Source of the DNA: Saprospiraceae bacterium
GTDB taxonomy: Bacteria; Bacteroidota; Bacteroidia; Chitinophagales; Saprospiraceae
Assembly: GCA_016718205.1 (NCBI GenBank)
Contig: JADKEB010000037.1
Span: forward strand, 120,491-184,490
DNA: 64,000 bases
Direction of reading: 5' to 3'
The notes under the pieces are model-generated. The model was not told where the DNA came from. It worked only from the letters and a program-made list of their open reading frames with translations, and did no database searches. Position 1 is the stretch's first letter, and each line of letters begins with the position of its first letter. The position numbers and the translations under genes were made by a program. Shown in pieces: positions 36,322 through 44,828 of the stretch.

Positions 36322-37203
36322 TTAGTTATATATCTCTTTATTGGCTGATTTAAATGTATTGAGAAGTAGTCCCATGACTGTCATCGGTCCTACGCCACCA
36401 GGGACTGGTGTGATAAAGCTGCTACGACCTCTTACTTTTACAAAATCTACATCTCCAACTAATCTGGAACCTTTTTCTGTAGACTCGTCCTCTACCCTAT
36501 TTATACCTACGTCAATGACAACAGCACCTTCCTTGACCATATCTTCTGTGATAAATCCCGGAATACCTATGGCTGCAACCACAATATCAGCCTGGGAAAC
36601 AATCTGTGCAAGATTTTTTGTTCGACTATGGGTTAGGGTAACTGTAGCATCCCCGGTTTTTGACTTTCTGGACATCAGGATGCTCATAGGTGTTCCGACT
36701 ATGTTGCTCCTGCCTACCACTACCACATGTTTGCCTGCTGTCTCGATATTGTATCTTTCCAAAAGTAAAGTAATGCCAAAGGGAGTAGCTGGCAGATAAC
36801 ATGGCAGCCCCTGCGCCATCCGTCCAAAATTGACAGGATGAAAGCCATCCACATCTTTTTTATAATCGATGGCCAATGTGACTTTTACATCATCTATGTG
36901 TTTTGGTAGAGGAAGCTGGACAATAAATCCATCAATATCAGGATTTTCATTAAGTTCTCTTATATGGGTAAGAAGTTGTTCTTCTGAAATGTCTTCTTCT
37001 AACTTTATAAGTGTTGAATTAAACCCTACTTGCTGGCATGACTTGACTTTATTACTTACATAGGCCTTACTTGCCGGATTATCACCTACTAGTATAGCAG
37101 CCAGGTGGGGTACACGTCCCGTTCTGTTCTTATAATCAATTACATCCTGTTTAAGCGTATTTTTAATCTCTTCTGATACGGCTTTTCCATCTATCAACTT
37201 CAT
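36322..37203 (-). CDS. folD: FolD, methylenetetrahydrofolate dehydrogenase / cyclohydrolase
   Basis: 293 residues from MKLIDGKAVSEEIK; the open frame extends upstream but that part is not family-like. Catalytic YVSNKVKSC (Tyr and Lys), DGFIVQLPLPKHID, the NADP-binding VVVVGRSNIVGTPM, and C-terminal TPVPGGVGPMTVM are all present. Interconverts methylene-, methenyl- and formyl-tetrahydrofolate in the cytosol. Follows truB by 92 bp. Confidence 0.95.
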   Translation of the reverse strand: MKLIDGKAVSEEIKNTLKQDVIDYKNRTGRVPHLAAILVGDNPASKAYVSNKVKSCQQVGFNSTLIKLEEDISEEQLLTHIRELNENPDIDGFIVQLPLPKHIDDVKVTLAIDYKKDVDGFHPVNFGRMAQGLPCYLPATPFGITLLLERYNIETAGKHVVVVGRSNIVGTPMSILMSRKSKTGDATVTLTHSRTKNLAQIVSQADIVVAAIGIPGFITEDMVKEGAVVIDVGINRVEDESTEKGSRLVGDVDFVKVRGRSSFITPVPGGVGPMTVMGLLLNTFKSANKEIYN

Positions 37204-37295
37204 ACTTCGGGGGGATTTTGTGGCTGCAAGATATGTATAAAACAGGAAAATAACCACAATTAAATATAATTATTTTTATAAAATATTCTATAAAT

Positions 37296-38048
37296 CTATT
37301 CACTTCCGGTACCGCACACTGTTTCTATATAGGAAGAAGCCTCATCGACATTAAGAGCGTCATCTACACTGAATTCGCCGATGGAGACGCGTCTTAGACC
37401 ATTTAGGTAAGCCCCGGAATTAAGTAATACACCAAAATCATAAACTAAAGATCTGATATATGTACCCTTGCTGCAGGATGCATAAAATGACATCGAATGC
37501 CGATCTTCGTTGAGAATATCAAATTTATAAATTTCAACCGGCCTTGGCTTCATTTCTACTTCTTTACCCCTTCTGGCGAGATTGTAGCTGGCTTTTCCAT
37601 CTATCTTTATGGCAGAGTATATCGGCGGAATTTGCTGTAAAGGACCTGTAAGTGCAATAACAGCTTTCTCTATGTCATTGATTGAAATATGATCAGTCTG
37701 AAAAAATGCATCGGGTTCACTTTCGGCATCATAAGTGGGTGTTGTGGCTCCCAGAAACATGGTGCCGGTATACCCTTTGATTTCAGCCTGAAGCAAGTCT
37801 ATTTCTTTAGTCAGTTTGCCAGTACACACAAGCAAAAGGCCTGTAGCCATAGGGTCCAGAGTGCCTGCATGGCCTACTTTTATTTTTTTGACCTTGAGTC
37901 CATGTTTTAGTTTAAACCGGAGCTTGTTGACTACGTCGAAGGATGTCCAACCATGGGGTTTATCGATCAGTATCACCACTCCCGAAATAAAATCCACTGC
38001 AGTCGGTTGATGTGACCTTGTGATGATCTGATTACTTAAAAATGGCAT
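37296..38048 (-). CDS. truB: TruB, tRNA pseudouridine-55 synthase
   Basis: 250 residues. LIDKPHGWTSFDVV and the catalytic-aspartate loop VGHAGTLDPMATGLL are canonical, as are PPIYSAIKIDGKASYNLAR and SCSKGTYIRSLVYDFG. Makes the T-loop pseudouridine of tRNAs. Lacks a long C-terminal PUA extension, as in other short bacterial forms. Its start overlaps the end of uppP by 17 bp. Confidence 0.94.
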   Translation of the reverse strand: MPFLSNQIITRSHQPTAVDFISGVVILIDKPHGWTSFDVVNKLRFKLKHGLKVKKIKVGHAGTLDPMATGLLLVCTGKLTKEIDLLQAEIKGYTGTMFLGATTPTYDAESEPDAFFQTDHISINDIEKAVIALTGPLQQIPPIYSAIKIDGKASYNLARRGKEVEMKPRPVEIYKFDILNEDRHSMSFYASCSKGTYIRSLVYDFGVLLNSGAYLNGLRRVSIGEFSVDDALNVDEASSYIETVCGTGSE

Positions 38049-38829
38049 AAAATACTCCTATGACACCTACTATGACACAATACCAGGCAAAATAACTCAA
38101 TTGACTCTTTCTGACTATCTTAATCATCCAGGTACACGCAAAAATTCCGGTAATAAACGACACCACAAATCCAATAAACAAAGGCCCTAAAGATATATTA
38201 GATGCAGTAAAATCACCTTCCAGAAGATCTTTGGCTATTTTTCCAAATATAAGAGGAACAACCATGAGAAATGAAAACTCTGCGGCCTTGGATCTGTCTA
38301 TACCCAGAATTACAGAGGTAGCGATGGTGGCACCAGACCTGCTGATACCGGGAGTGATGGCGATGGCTTGGGCGATGCCTATTTTCAGAGCATTTCCATT
38401 GGTGACTTCTTTGTCAGTGTATATTGCTTTATCTGCAATGAATAATAACATACCTGTCAAAACTAGCATTGCACATACTAAAAGGATATTCTGAGTAAAA
38501 AGTGCCTCTAATTGCTTTTCAAAAAGAACCCCAATAATAGCTGCCGGAATCATCGAAATGATGATTTTCCATACATATGACTTCTCTTCATGTCCGTCCT
38601 TTGAAAAAAACTTCTGAATGATGTATAATATTTCTTTTCTGAAAACATAAACTGTAGCTAAGGCAGTCCCGAAATGAAGCACCACAGTCATCATAAGACT
38701 CTCAGCGGGTACCTTGTCGTCTCCCAGAATGTATTTTGCCAATTCAAGATGACCACTGCTACTCACAGGTAAAAACTCGGTCAATCCCTGAATAATACCA
38801 AGGATGATAGCACTTAATATTTCATTCAT
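38032..38829 (-). CDS. uppP: UppP (BacA), undecaprenyl-diphosphatase
   Basis: 265 residues, about eight membrane helices. Signature motifs QGLTEFLPVSSSGHLEL near the N-terminus and ITPGISRSGATI form the active site. Recycles undecaprenyl pyrophosphate for peptidoglycan and other envelope polymers. Located in the Bacteroidota gene order DUF3098-uppP-truB. Confidence 0.94.
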   Translation of the reverse strand: MNEILSAIILGIIQGLTEFLPVSSSGHLELAKYILGDDKVPAESLMMTVVLHFGTALATVYVFRKEILYIIQKFFSKDGHEEKSYVWKIIISMIPAAIIGVLFEKQLEALFTQNILLVCAMLVLTGMLLFIADKAIYTDKEVTNGNALKIGIAQAIAITPGISRSGATIATSVILGIDRSKAAEFSFLMVVPLIFGKIAKDLLEGDFTASNISLGPLFIGFVVSFITGIFACTWMIKIVRKSQLSYFAWYCVIVGVIGVFYAIFK

Positions 38830-38864
38830 AAATAAAGATAGAAGGATGAAAAAGAATGGAATGG

Positions 38865-39173
38865 TTACTTTTTTACAAATATAGCATAAATATTGATCAC
38901 CAATCCAACAAGGATAAGTATAGGCGCCACAGTGATACGTCTGTGACTGTAAATCAAAGATTCATCCCAGACATCGGGTGAAGGCATATGCCCACCTGTC
39001 ATTAATATCATACCCAGAAAAATTAAACCAACACCAATCAGGATAAATTTATAATTGTTTTTTCCAAAAAGCAAATCAGCTTTTACAGCAGAGCTTGTGC
39101 TGGTAGAAGTTTTAGCTGTGGAAGTGATACTATCTTCCGTTACTTTGCGTGTATATGCTTTTTCTTTAGCCAT
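38865..39173 (-). CDS. DUF3098 small membrane protein
   Basis: 102 residues. A Thr/Ser-rich soluble N-terminus of ~35 residues, then LFGKNNYKFILIGVGLIFLG (helix 1), a GGHMPSPDVWDESLIYSHRR linker, and helix 2. This matches the DUF3098 family found next to uppP, often downstream of ftsX, in Bacteroidota; function not established. First gene of its operon. The upstream TAATTTTG on the minus strand could be a -7 box. Confidence 0.85.
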   Translation of the reverse strand: MAKEKAYTRKVTEDSITSTAKTSTSTSSAVKADLLFGKNNYKFILIGVGLIFLGMILMTGGHMPSPDVWDESLIYSHRRITVAPILILVGLVINIYAIFVKK

Positions 39174-39434
39174 GATATTTTTAATATTATGAAATGATGG
39201 TACAAAATTACATATAAAACGTAATTCTCATATTATTTATTCGATATATATTAAATAAATCATACTTTTAAGCTTAGTGTGTGTTTTAAGCTTCATTTGA
39301 GCAGGTCTAAAATTAAGATCCTGCTACCAAATTTATCGGAAGTTTACTTTTGGTAAAATAAGTGCAAACATATTTCTGCCATAAGTAATACAAACCATTT
39401 ACCATTTAAAATCGCCGTAAAACCAAATTTAACG

Positions 39435-39442
39435 TATCTTTG
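39435..39442 (+). promoter_or_regulatory. Candidate -7 box TATCTTTG
   Basis: Exact TAnnTTTG match 25 bp before the start of the haem/VCBS gene; no TTG at the right distance upstream, so only half of the promoter is supported. Confidence 0.45.
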
Positions 39443-39467
39443 AACGTCAAATCAGCCTCAGATCTAA

Positions 39468-41003
39468 ATGGTTTTAAAAACAACATGGTTTATTGCTTTA
39501 TTTTCTACTGCAGTGCTGATCTACTGCTTCAAAACGGTAGGCGGAGGAAAACAATTATTAACAACCCAGGTAGCTGATACCACATCTTTGGGTCGGACGC
39601 TGGCATTAAAATATTGTGAAGGTTGTCATTTATTTACAGAACCATATTTGTTGGACAAATCTACGTGGGTTGAAAATGTCTTACCTAATATGGGCATGCG
39701 ATTGGGTCTAAGAGAGGTAGGAAATGATCCCTTTCAGGATTTATCTCCCATCGATGCAGCTATTCTAAAAGAACTCAACATTTTTCCTGATTCTCCCTTG
39801 ATAAACCGGACTGACTGGGACGAAATTGTAAAATATTATAAAAATAATGCTCCGGAAACTCCTATAATTCAAAAAAATGTACCTACAGCTTCACCTTTGA
39901 CTCACTTTACAGCATCTTTTAGGACTTTTACAAAAAAAAATTCACCCAAAACATCATTATTGAAATTCAATCCAGCCTCTTCACAACTTTATATTGGCGA
40001 TGCTCATAATGAACTATTTATTTTAGATAGTACTTTTCAGTTGAAGGCTAATATCAGAACTCCATCGCCGCCAGGAGATATTGACTTTACGAAAAGCGGC
40101 GGTGCACGACTTTTGACTATTGGTTCTATCATTCCGTCGGACCAAAAACAAGGGCAATTGATACCATTAAATAAATCCAATACTTTTTTCAAAGATTTAC
40201 CTCGCCCTGTTCACTTTGCTGCAAGTGACATCAATGGTGATCAAAAAGAAGACCTGGTGATATGTGGATTTGGAAATCATACCGGAAAACTGGCGTGGTA
40301 TGATAATAGTGACCAAACTAAAGAGCATATCATAAAAGCACTGCCGGGTGCGAGAAAGGTAGAAATCAAAGACTTCGACAAAGATAATAAACCAGATATC
40401 ATGGTACTGATGGCTCAGGCATATGAAGGCATTTCTATTTTTTATAATTTGGGAAATGGGAAATTCAGAGAACGACGAGTGGTGGATTTGCCTCCGGTCT
40501 ATGGAGTCAGTTATTTTGAACTGGCAGATTTCAATAATGATGGTCATGATGATATATTACTGACCACAGGTGATAATTGGGACCTTTCATCCATTAGAAA
40601 AAACTATCACGGTATACGTATTTACCTGAATGACGGTAAAAACAAGTTTAATGAATCATGGTTTTATCCGTTTTACGGTACTAGTAAAGCTATGGTGCGT
40701 GATTTTGATAATGACGGACACTTAGATATTGCTGCTATTTCCTTTTATGCTGATCTTGACAATCCTGAAGAGAGTTTCATTTATCTGTCCGGAAGAGGCA
40801 ACCTTACATTTAAATCATTTTCTACTCCTGAAGCTGCTCATGGCAAATGGCTGACTATGGAAACAGGAGATTTTGATCAGGATGGTGATCTTGATATTGT
40901 CCTTGGGTCATACTTTCATAATATGACTGAAATGACAAAATTGATGTTTAACGGTATCACAACGTTCCCCCAATTATTGATTTTGACCAACAAGTACAAA
41001 TAA
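39468..41003 (+). CDS. Exported c-type-haem and FG-GAP/VCBS-repeat protein
   Basis: 511 residues with an N-terminal membrane or signal segment (about 4-22). One c-type haem motif, CEGCH, near residue 50 in LALKYCEGCHLFTEP. From ~150 to the end it carries beta-propeller repeats with calcium-type loops (DINGDQKEDL, DFDKDNKPDI, DFNNDGHDDI, DFDNDGHLDI, DFDQDGDLDI), the FG-GAP/VCBS pattern of surface or periplasmic proteins. The combination suggests a periplasmic redox or binding protein; no partner genes are present. Function beyond this is unknown. Confidence 0.75.
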   Translation: MVLKTTWFIALFSTAVLIYCFKTVGGGKQLLTTQVADTTSLGRTLALKYCEGCHLFTEPYLLDKSTWVENVLPNMGMRLGLREVGNDPFQDLSPIDAAILKELNIFPDSPLINRTDWDEIVKYYKNNAPETPIIQKNVPTASPLTHFTASFRTFTKKNSPKTSLLKFNPASSQLYIGDAHNELFILDSTFQLKANIRTPSPPGDIDFTKSGGARLLTIGSIIPSDQKQGQLIPLNKSNTFFKDLPRPVHFAASDINGDQKEDLVICGFGNHTGKLAWYDNSDQTKEHIIKALPGARKVEIKDFDKDNKPDIMVLMAQAYEGISIFYNLGNGKFRERRVVDLPPVYGVSYFELADFNNDGHDDILLTTGDNWDLSSIRKNYHGIRIYLNDGKNKFNESWFYPFYGTSKAMVRDFDNDGHLDIAAISFYADLDNPEESFIYLSGRGNLTFKSFSTPEAAHGKWLTMETGDFDQDGDLDIVLGSYFHNMTEMTKLMFNGITTFPQLLILTNKYK

Positions 41004-41099
41004 ACAAATAAATGGTGCTTTCTCTATTGCTTAATCGTTGATGTAGATAGAAAATCTAGTAGCTTTTAGTTCTGTCTTTTCACTTTACTTAAATATTGA

Positions 41100-41360
41100 T
41101 CATTCTTCTTGATATTTTGAAACATTATTTTTGAATTGATTTTTTGCTTTGCCGAAAAGCAAGTCGTCTGGATTAAAATTATACAAATATTCATCCTTTA
41201 ACTTTTCTTTCAAACCAAGGGCATTTAACAGAATCATTATGTGTGATATACATTCATAATACCCCTTTAAAATGCCATCATCAAAAGCATTCTTGTTGAT
41301 ATCAATCATGGTAGCTCGTTCAATCAGATTGTGCGAGTCAGCTAAAATTTCAAATTTCAA
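41100..41360 (-). CDS. Small protein of unknown function downstream of an RHS tail
   Basis: 86 residues, soluble, acidic/helical (ends NNVSKYQEE). I do not recognise a family. It begins 93 bp after an RHS-core tail on the same strand; a small gene after an RHS tail is the usual place of an immunity gene, but the RHS tail here ends only 13 residues after the core and carries no toxin domain, so an immunity role is speculation. Confidence 0.5.
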   Translation of the reverse strand: MKFEILADSHNLIERATMIDINKNAFDDGILKGYYECISHIMILLNALGLKEKLKDEYLYNFNPDDLLFGKAKNQFKNNVSKYQEE

Positions 41361-41452
41361 AATGATTACTATCGTCTTTCATATCAATCTTGAGTTTTTA
41401 TTACATCTTTTGTAACATCAATTTATTCTTAGAAACCTTTTATCTCAGATTT

Positions 41453-41738
41453 TCAATGATCCATTTGAGGAGGATCATCAGGTATATTTCCAGTTGGATC
41501 GGAGTACCTGATAGGATTATTGAGAGTATAAACGTCAGGCGACCACGAAGGGTATTTTTCAGCCCAGGTGCCAATGCTGTGAAAGATGCCAAATGCAGGA
41601 TTGTAAAATCTGGCCCCTTAATCTAACACCCTTCCACAACTTTTTTGCTGCCTTTCAAAAATGCTGGAACTGCCAACTCAATCCATCACCACTTCTGGTA
41701 ACAGCACAAAAATAAGGGATTATTTCAAAATTGGACAT
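41453..41738 (-). pseudogene. RHS-core tail 0 at the left edge of the array (frameshifted)
   Basis: The start MSNFEIIPYFCAVTRSGDGL is the same as in the tail between units 2 and 3. After a frameshift in an AAAAAA run, the frame at the other end reads ARFYNPAFGIF...AEKYPSWSPDVYTLNNPIRYSDPTGN (split here), the classic RHS repeat-associated core, and stops after GNIPDDPPQMDH. So the same 5' segment is joined to a different core than in the other tails. It is far too short to be a whole RHS protein; it is an orphan tip or recombination remnant. Confidence 0.7.
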
Positions 41739-41808
41739 TTTTTATTTTTCAATTGAAAAAAGAAAAATTGGTATGAGTAGATGATTAGCAGCAGGATATA
41801 AAAGCGGC

Positions 41809-42774
41809 GTCCCGATCACCCAAACGCAAAGGCTCTACAAATCGGGACAATACTTGATAGCCCACCCAGCCCACGCTCAAGCAGTGTCCACTGATTTTTC
41901 TGTCATGATTTTTGTGGTAGTGTTGCCTAACCCATTCAGGCACATTTATTTTTTACCATTACTCAAGCCAATGCAATAAAAAAATAAAAGAGCCTGACCC
42001 AACGCTAAAACACTACAACAAAATGCGCTTCACTCCAACCACCACCACCGTTGCGCTCATGCCAGAAAAATCAGCGGAAGAGCTACTTAACATAATGTGC
42101 TGATATGGTTGCCACAGGCGTAACACACCCATATCCACATTATGCTAAATAGCCACTGCGCCAAACGCCCCACCCAGTTTTTATGCAGTCGTTAAATGAT
42201 GGCTTTCTCCTTCCCGATAGCACTGCCGCCCTCTGGTTGGCTGCTCATTTTTAAGGGTGAAGGCCCACTAAATCCACCGCTCATGTCCTGCCTTCACCCT
42301 TAAAAATCGAGCAATGGCATATTGTCATATCGACTCGATTTTTTAGCATTGATGCCCTTTGGATAAAGCTTTTCATTAGTCGTTTGCTATCGGGCATTAA
42401 TGGTAAAAAATGAGTAAACAACCGTAGGGCGTTAGTTTTTATTATTGGTGACTGCTTTAAATTTTCCCTTGGCGAAGGATACCGCTTGCTGCCCATCCGC
42501 TTTCGCGGTTCACTCACTTGAAGCACTGTCGTACTTCACCTTTCAGGATCGCTCGTTCCGGGTGGGTCGTTGAGATTAAAGGTACGGCTTGGACAATAAA
42601 AGACAGGAAAGGGGTGCCTCCTGGCGTTATTGTCCTTGTGGTGGTGGCTATTTTACATAATGTCCTTATAGGAATTTTTTGGGTTTGGATGCCTGCCTGC
42701 CACTGCGTTGCCTTGTGTTCGGCAGGCAGGCTCGCATAAGGGTAGGTAAAATCTCCTATAAGGCCACATTATGT
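41809..42774. other. Structured non-coding block of unit 1 (five hairpins)
   Basis: About 1 kb, GC-richer than its surroundings, no convincing gene. Hairpins: H0 GTCCCGAT/ATCGGGAC (41809-41848); H1 CATAATGTG..GATATGG / CCATATC-CACATTATG (42091-42144); H2 a perfect 18-bp stem with 25-nt loop (42247-42307); H3 AAAAATCGAG/CTCGATTTTT (42302-42343); H4 a ~25-bp imperfect outer stem ACATAATGT..CCTTATAGGA (42655-42774) enclosing GCCTGCCTGCC/GGCAGGCAGGC. Stems are kept in the other units while loops vary. Candidates: single-strand origin, folded recombination site, or a large structured RNA. A short frame at 42281-42526 is not supported. Confidence 0.65.
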
Positions 42775-42936
42775 AACTTAGCTCCTGGCTGTTTTTAACA
42801 GACTGCACCACCACACCACAGCAAGTGCGTTGGCCTTTGTGTTTTGCTTGCTGTGGAGAGCCGTACCTGCGGGCGGATTGGGTGGGCCATCACTTCATCC
42901 GGAGCCATGGGGAGATGTATTATTTGGACTTACTGA

Positions 42937-43877
42937 CTACTTCAAGGGATGGTATTTATTGAGGCTGTCTTTCAACTCCTGAAGGTTCATCACATTGTAT
43001 CTTTCGGTGCTGCTGACGTAGCGATGACCTGCCATGTATTGTACCTTTCTGATGTCTATCGTCTTGAGCCATTCGGCGATGACGGTGTGGCGGATGATCA
43101 TTCCCGATCCGATTTTAGGGTAGTGTTTCTTTATTTTTTTGAAGATATGGTATAAGCTGGGTTTGATACGGCTTGATCCCCGTTCACTAAAAAACAATTT
43201 TTCTGTGATGACAGGATCGATTGCTGCTGGTTTTCGTCCTCCTCTATGCAATGTCGTGTGGGTAAGCATTCTCGGCCGTATGATCAGCAGATATTCCTGG
43301 AGTCCCAGCATCTGCGATGCGTCCAGATCCAATGTTCTGCTGTTGATTTTGTCATGTGCCGGGATATAGATTTTACCTTCTTTGAGTCGTATATGTCCGG
43401 GCTCCAGGATGCTTAGTTCTTCAGTCGTTACAGCTTGATAGATCATAAGACTGAGTATAAGTTTATTTCGTTTATCACGGTCGTCCAATACTTCAAAATG
43501 GTCATAACATGCTTTGAGTTGATGGTAGTCTATGATGTCATTGATGATGGCTCTTCTTTGACCTTTGATATATATTCCAGATACTGGATTGATGGCTTCA
43601 CCCAGGCTGTCATGATAATGTTTGATCGCTACGATGATCTTTTGTAATGGTTGAGGCTATATGTTTGCCGGATTTCTTCTATAAACGCTATTACTGTTTT
43701 ATAGGTGACTTCTGCAGGCTCCTGTTTTGTTTCATTCAGCCATTGCAGATAGATTCCTGTACAATTTTTATACTGCCTGATGGTGTGTACATTATACTTT
43801 TTTTCCTGCAGATGGTTTTCTAGCTTGCTGAGTTCCTGGTGGATTTCAGCACTAAATGTATACTTGGGTTTTCTCAT
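42937..43877 (-). pseudogene. int2: second tyrosine recombinase, unit 1 (one frameshift)
   Basis: About 310 residues once repaired. Starts MRKPKYTFSAEIHQELSK with the N-terminal core-binding fold; the C-terminal part has IRHTVIAEWL (Arg of box II), AGHRYVSSTERY (His and nucleophile Tyr) and ends DSLNKYHPLK. Box I reads YQAVTTEELSIL, without the Arg that normally precedes the SEL/NEG-type residues, and the first His of HxLRH is Met. The frame breaks near 43635 where four T replace the five T of units 2 and 3, so the break may be a read error. Its ATG overlaps the int1 stop (ATGA), so the two are translationally coupled. Confidence 0.8.
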
Positions 43878-44776
43878 TTTTTATCTTGTTTGCTGTTATT
43901 GTCTTTGTTGGTATCGGCTTCGATATGGGTATAGATCTGTGTACTCTCTAAGGTGGCATGTCCCAAAAACCTGGCTATATCGGTGAGTTTCATGCCCTGA
44001 TGCAGCAGATGGGTAGCGATGCTGTGGCGCAAGCCATGCAAACCTACTGGCTTGTCTATGTTTGCTTTTTTGAGCAGGATTTTGACTCTTTCATAGATAC
44101 TTTGATGGGGCATCTTATGGCCTGTATAGGATACAAAAAAATATTCGTGTTTTTCCTTATTCAGCAGCGACGGACGGGCGATCGTCAGGTATTCGATGAT
44201 GTCTTTTTTGACCTGGCCTACCATCGGGATGTATCTCTCCTTGTAGTTTTTACCTGCTGTGATATAGACTAAATTTCTGTCCGGTAAGATGTCTTTGATC
44301 CTGATATTTGCCCCTTCATTTCTTCTCACGCCACAGCCATAATACACTGCTAATATCGCTCTATCTCTCATGCCTAATAAATTGTCATCTATACTCTCAT
44401 ACAAGGTTTTAATCTCTGATTCAGTCAGGATGGCAGGCTTGTAATCAGTCTTACCGCAATATTGTACCGTTACTTCTATTTTTCCCTGTCCTGTCTCTCT
44501 CAAATATTTGGCAAAGAGTTTCACGGTTGTAATATGTACTCTCAATGTCCCTAATTTATAGGCTTTACCTGTCCGGGACGGTAGTGTACTTAAATATTCA
44601 AAATAGTTTTTTACCCTTGCTCCTGTGATGGATTCGATGTTTGGGACTTCGTTTTCTGTCATGTAACTGAGTAGTCTTTCTATGTTTATTGGATAGGTTT
44701 GGATACTGGTTTTGTTATAGTTCAATACTTGTAACCAGGTGGTAAATCCTTCGACATATCGTTCTTTTTGCTTCAT
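43874..44776 (-). CDS. int1: tyrosine recombinase, unit 1
   Basis: 300 residues, intact. N-terminal SAM-like core-binding domain (to ~110), then the catalytic domain with a full set of residues: Arg151 (GCGVRRNEG), Lys176 (TAGKNYKER), His247 and Arg250 (GLHGLRHSIATHLL), His273 (LGHATLESTQ) and nucleophile Tyr282 (IYTHIE). XerC/D-like recombinase that cuts and rejoins DNA between specific sites; here probably for excision and integration of the element. Lies 53 bp after the primase-helicase gene and overlaps int2 by 4 bp, forming one transcript. Confidence 0.92.
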   Translation of the reverse strand: MKQKERYVEGFTTWLQVLNYNKTSIQTYPINIERLLSYMTENEVPNIESITGARVKNYFEYLSTLPSRTGKAYKLGTLRVHITTVKLFAKYLRETGQGKIEVTVQYCGKTDYKPAILTESEIKTLYESIDDNLLGMRDRAILAVYYGCGVRRNEGANIRIKDILPDRNLVYITAGKNYKERYIPMVGQVKKDIIEYLTIARPSLLNKEKHEYFFVSYTGHKMPHQSIYERVKILLKKANIDKPVGLHGLRHSIATHLLHQGMKLTDIARFLGHATLESTQIYTHIEADTNKDNNSKQDKK

Positions 44777-44828
44777 TTTGTTATGTGTTTTTGATTAAAA
44801 AAATATGCTCCACTCGCACTTTCGTGGG

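Noticed and set aside
41004..41738. tRNA gene as attachment site at the left edge of the array
   Set aside because: I saw no cloverleaf-like sequence between the VCBS-repeat gene and unit 1; the edge lies in an RHS tail instead. A tRNA scan would settle it.
42281..42526. Small minus-strand frame in the unit 1 non-coding block (and 58971-59345 in unit 3)
   Set aside because: The frames overlap different registers in the two units, cover hairpins H2/H3 and have no recognisable domain; only a ~30-residue end is shared, which high DNA identity explains.
43139..43647. Plus-strand frames opposite int2
   Set aside because: Antisense to a clear recombinase with conserved catalytic motifs; they reappear in units 2 and 3 only because the DNA is homologous.
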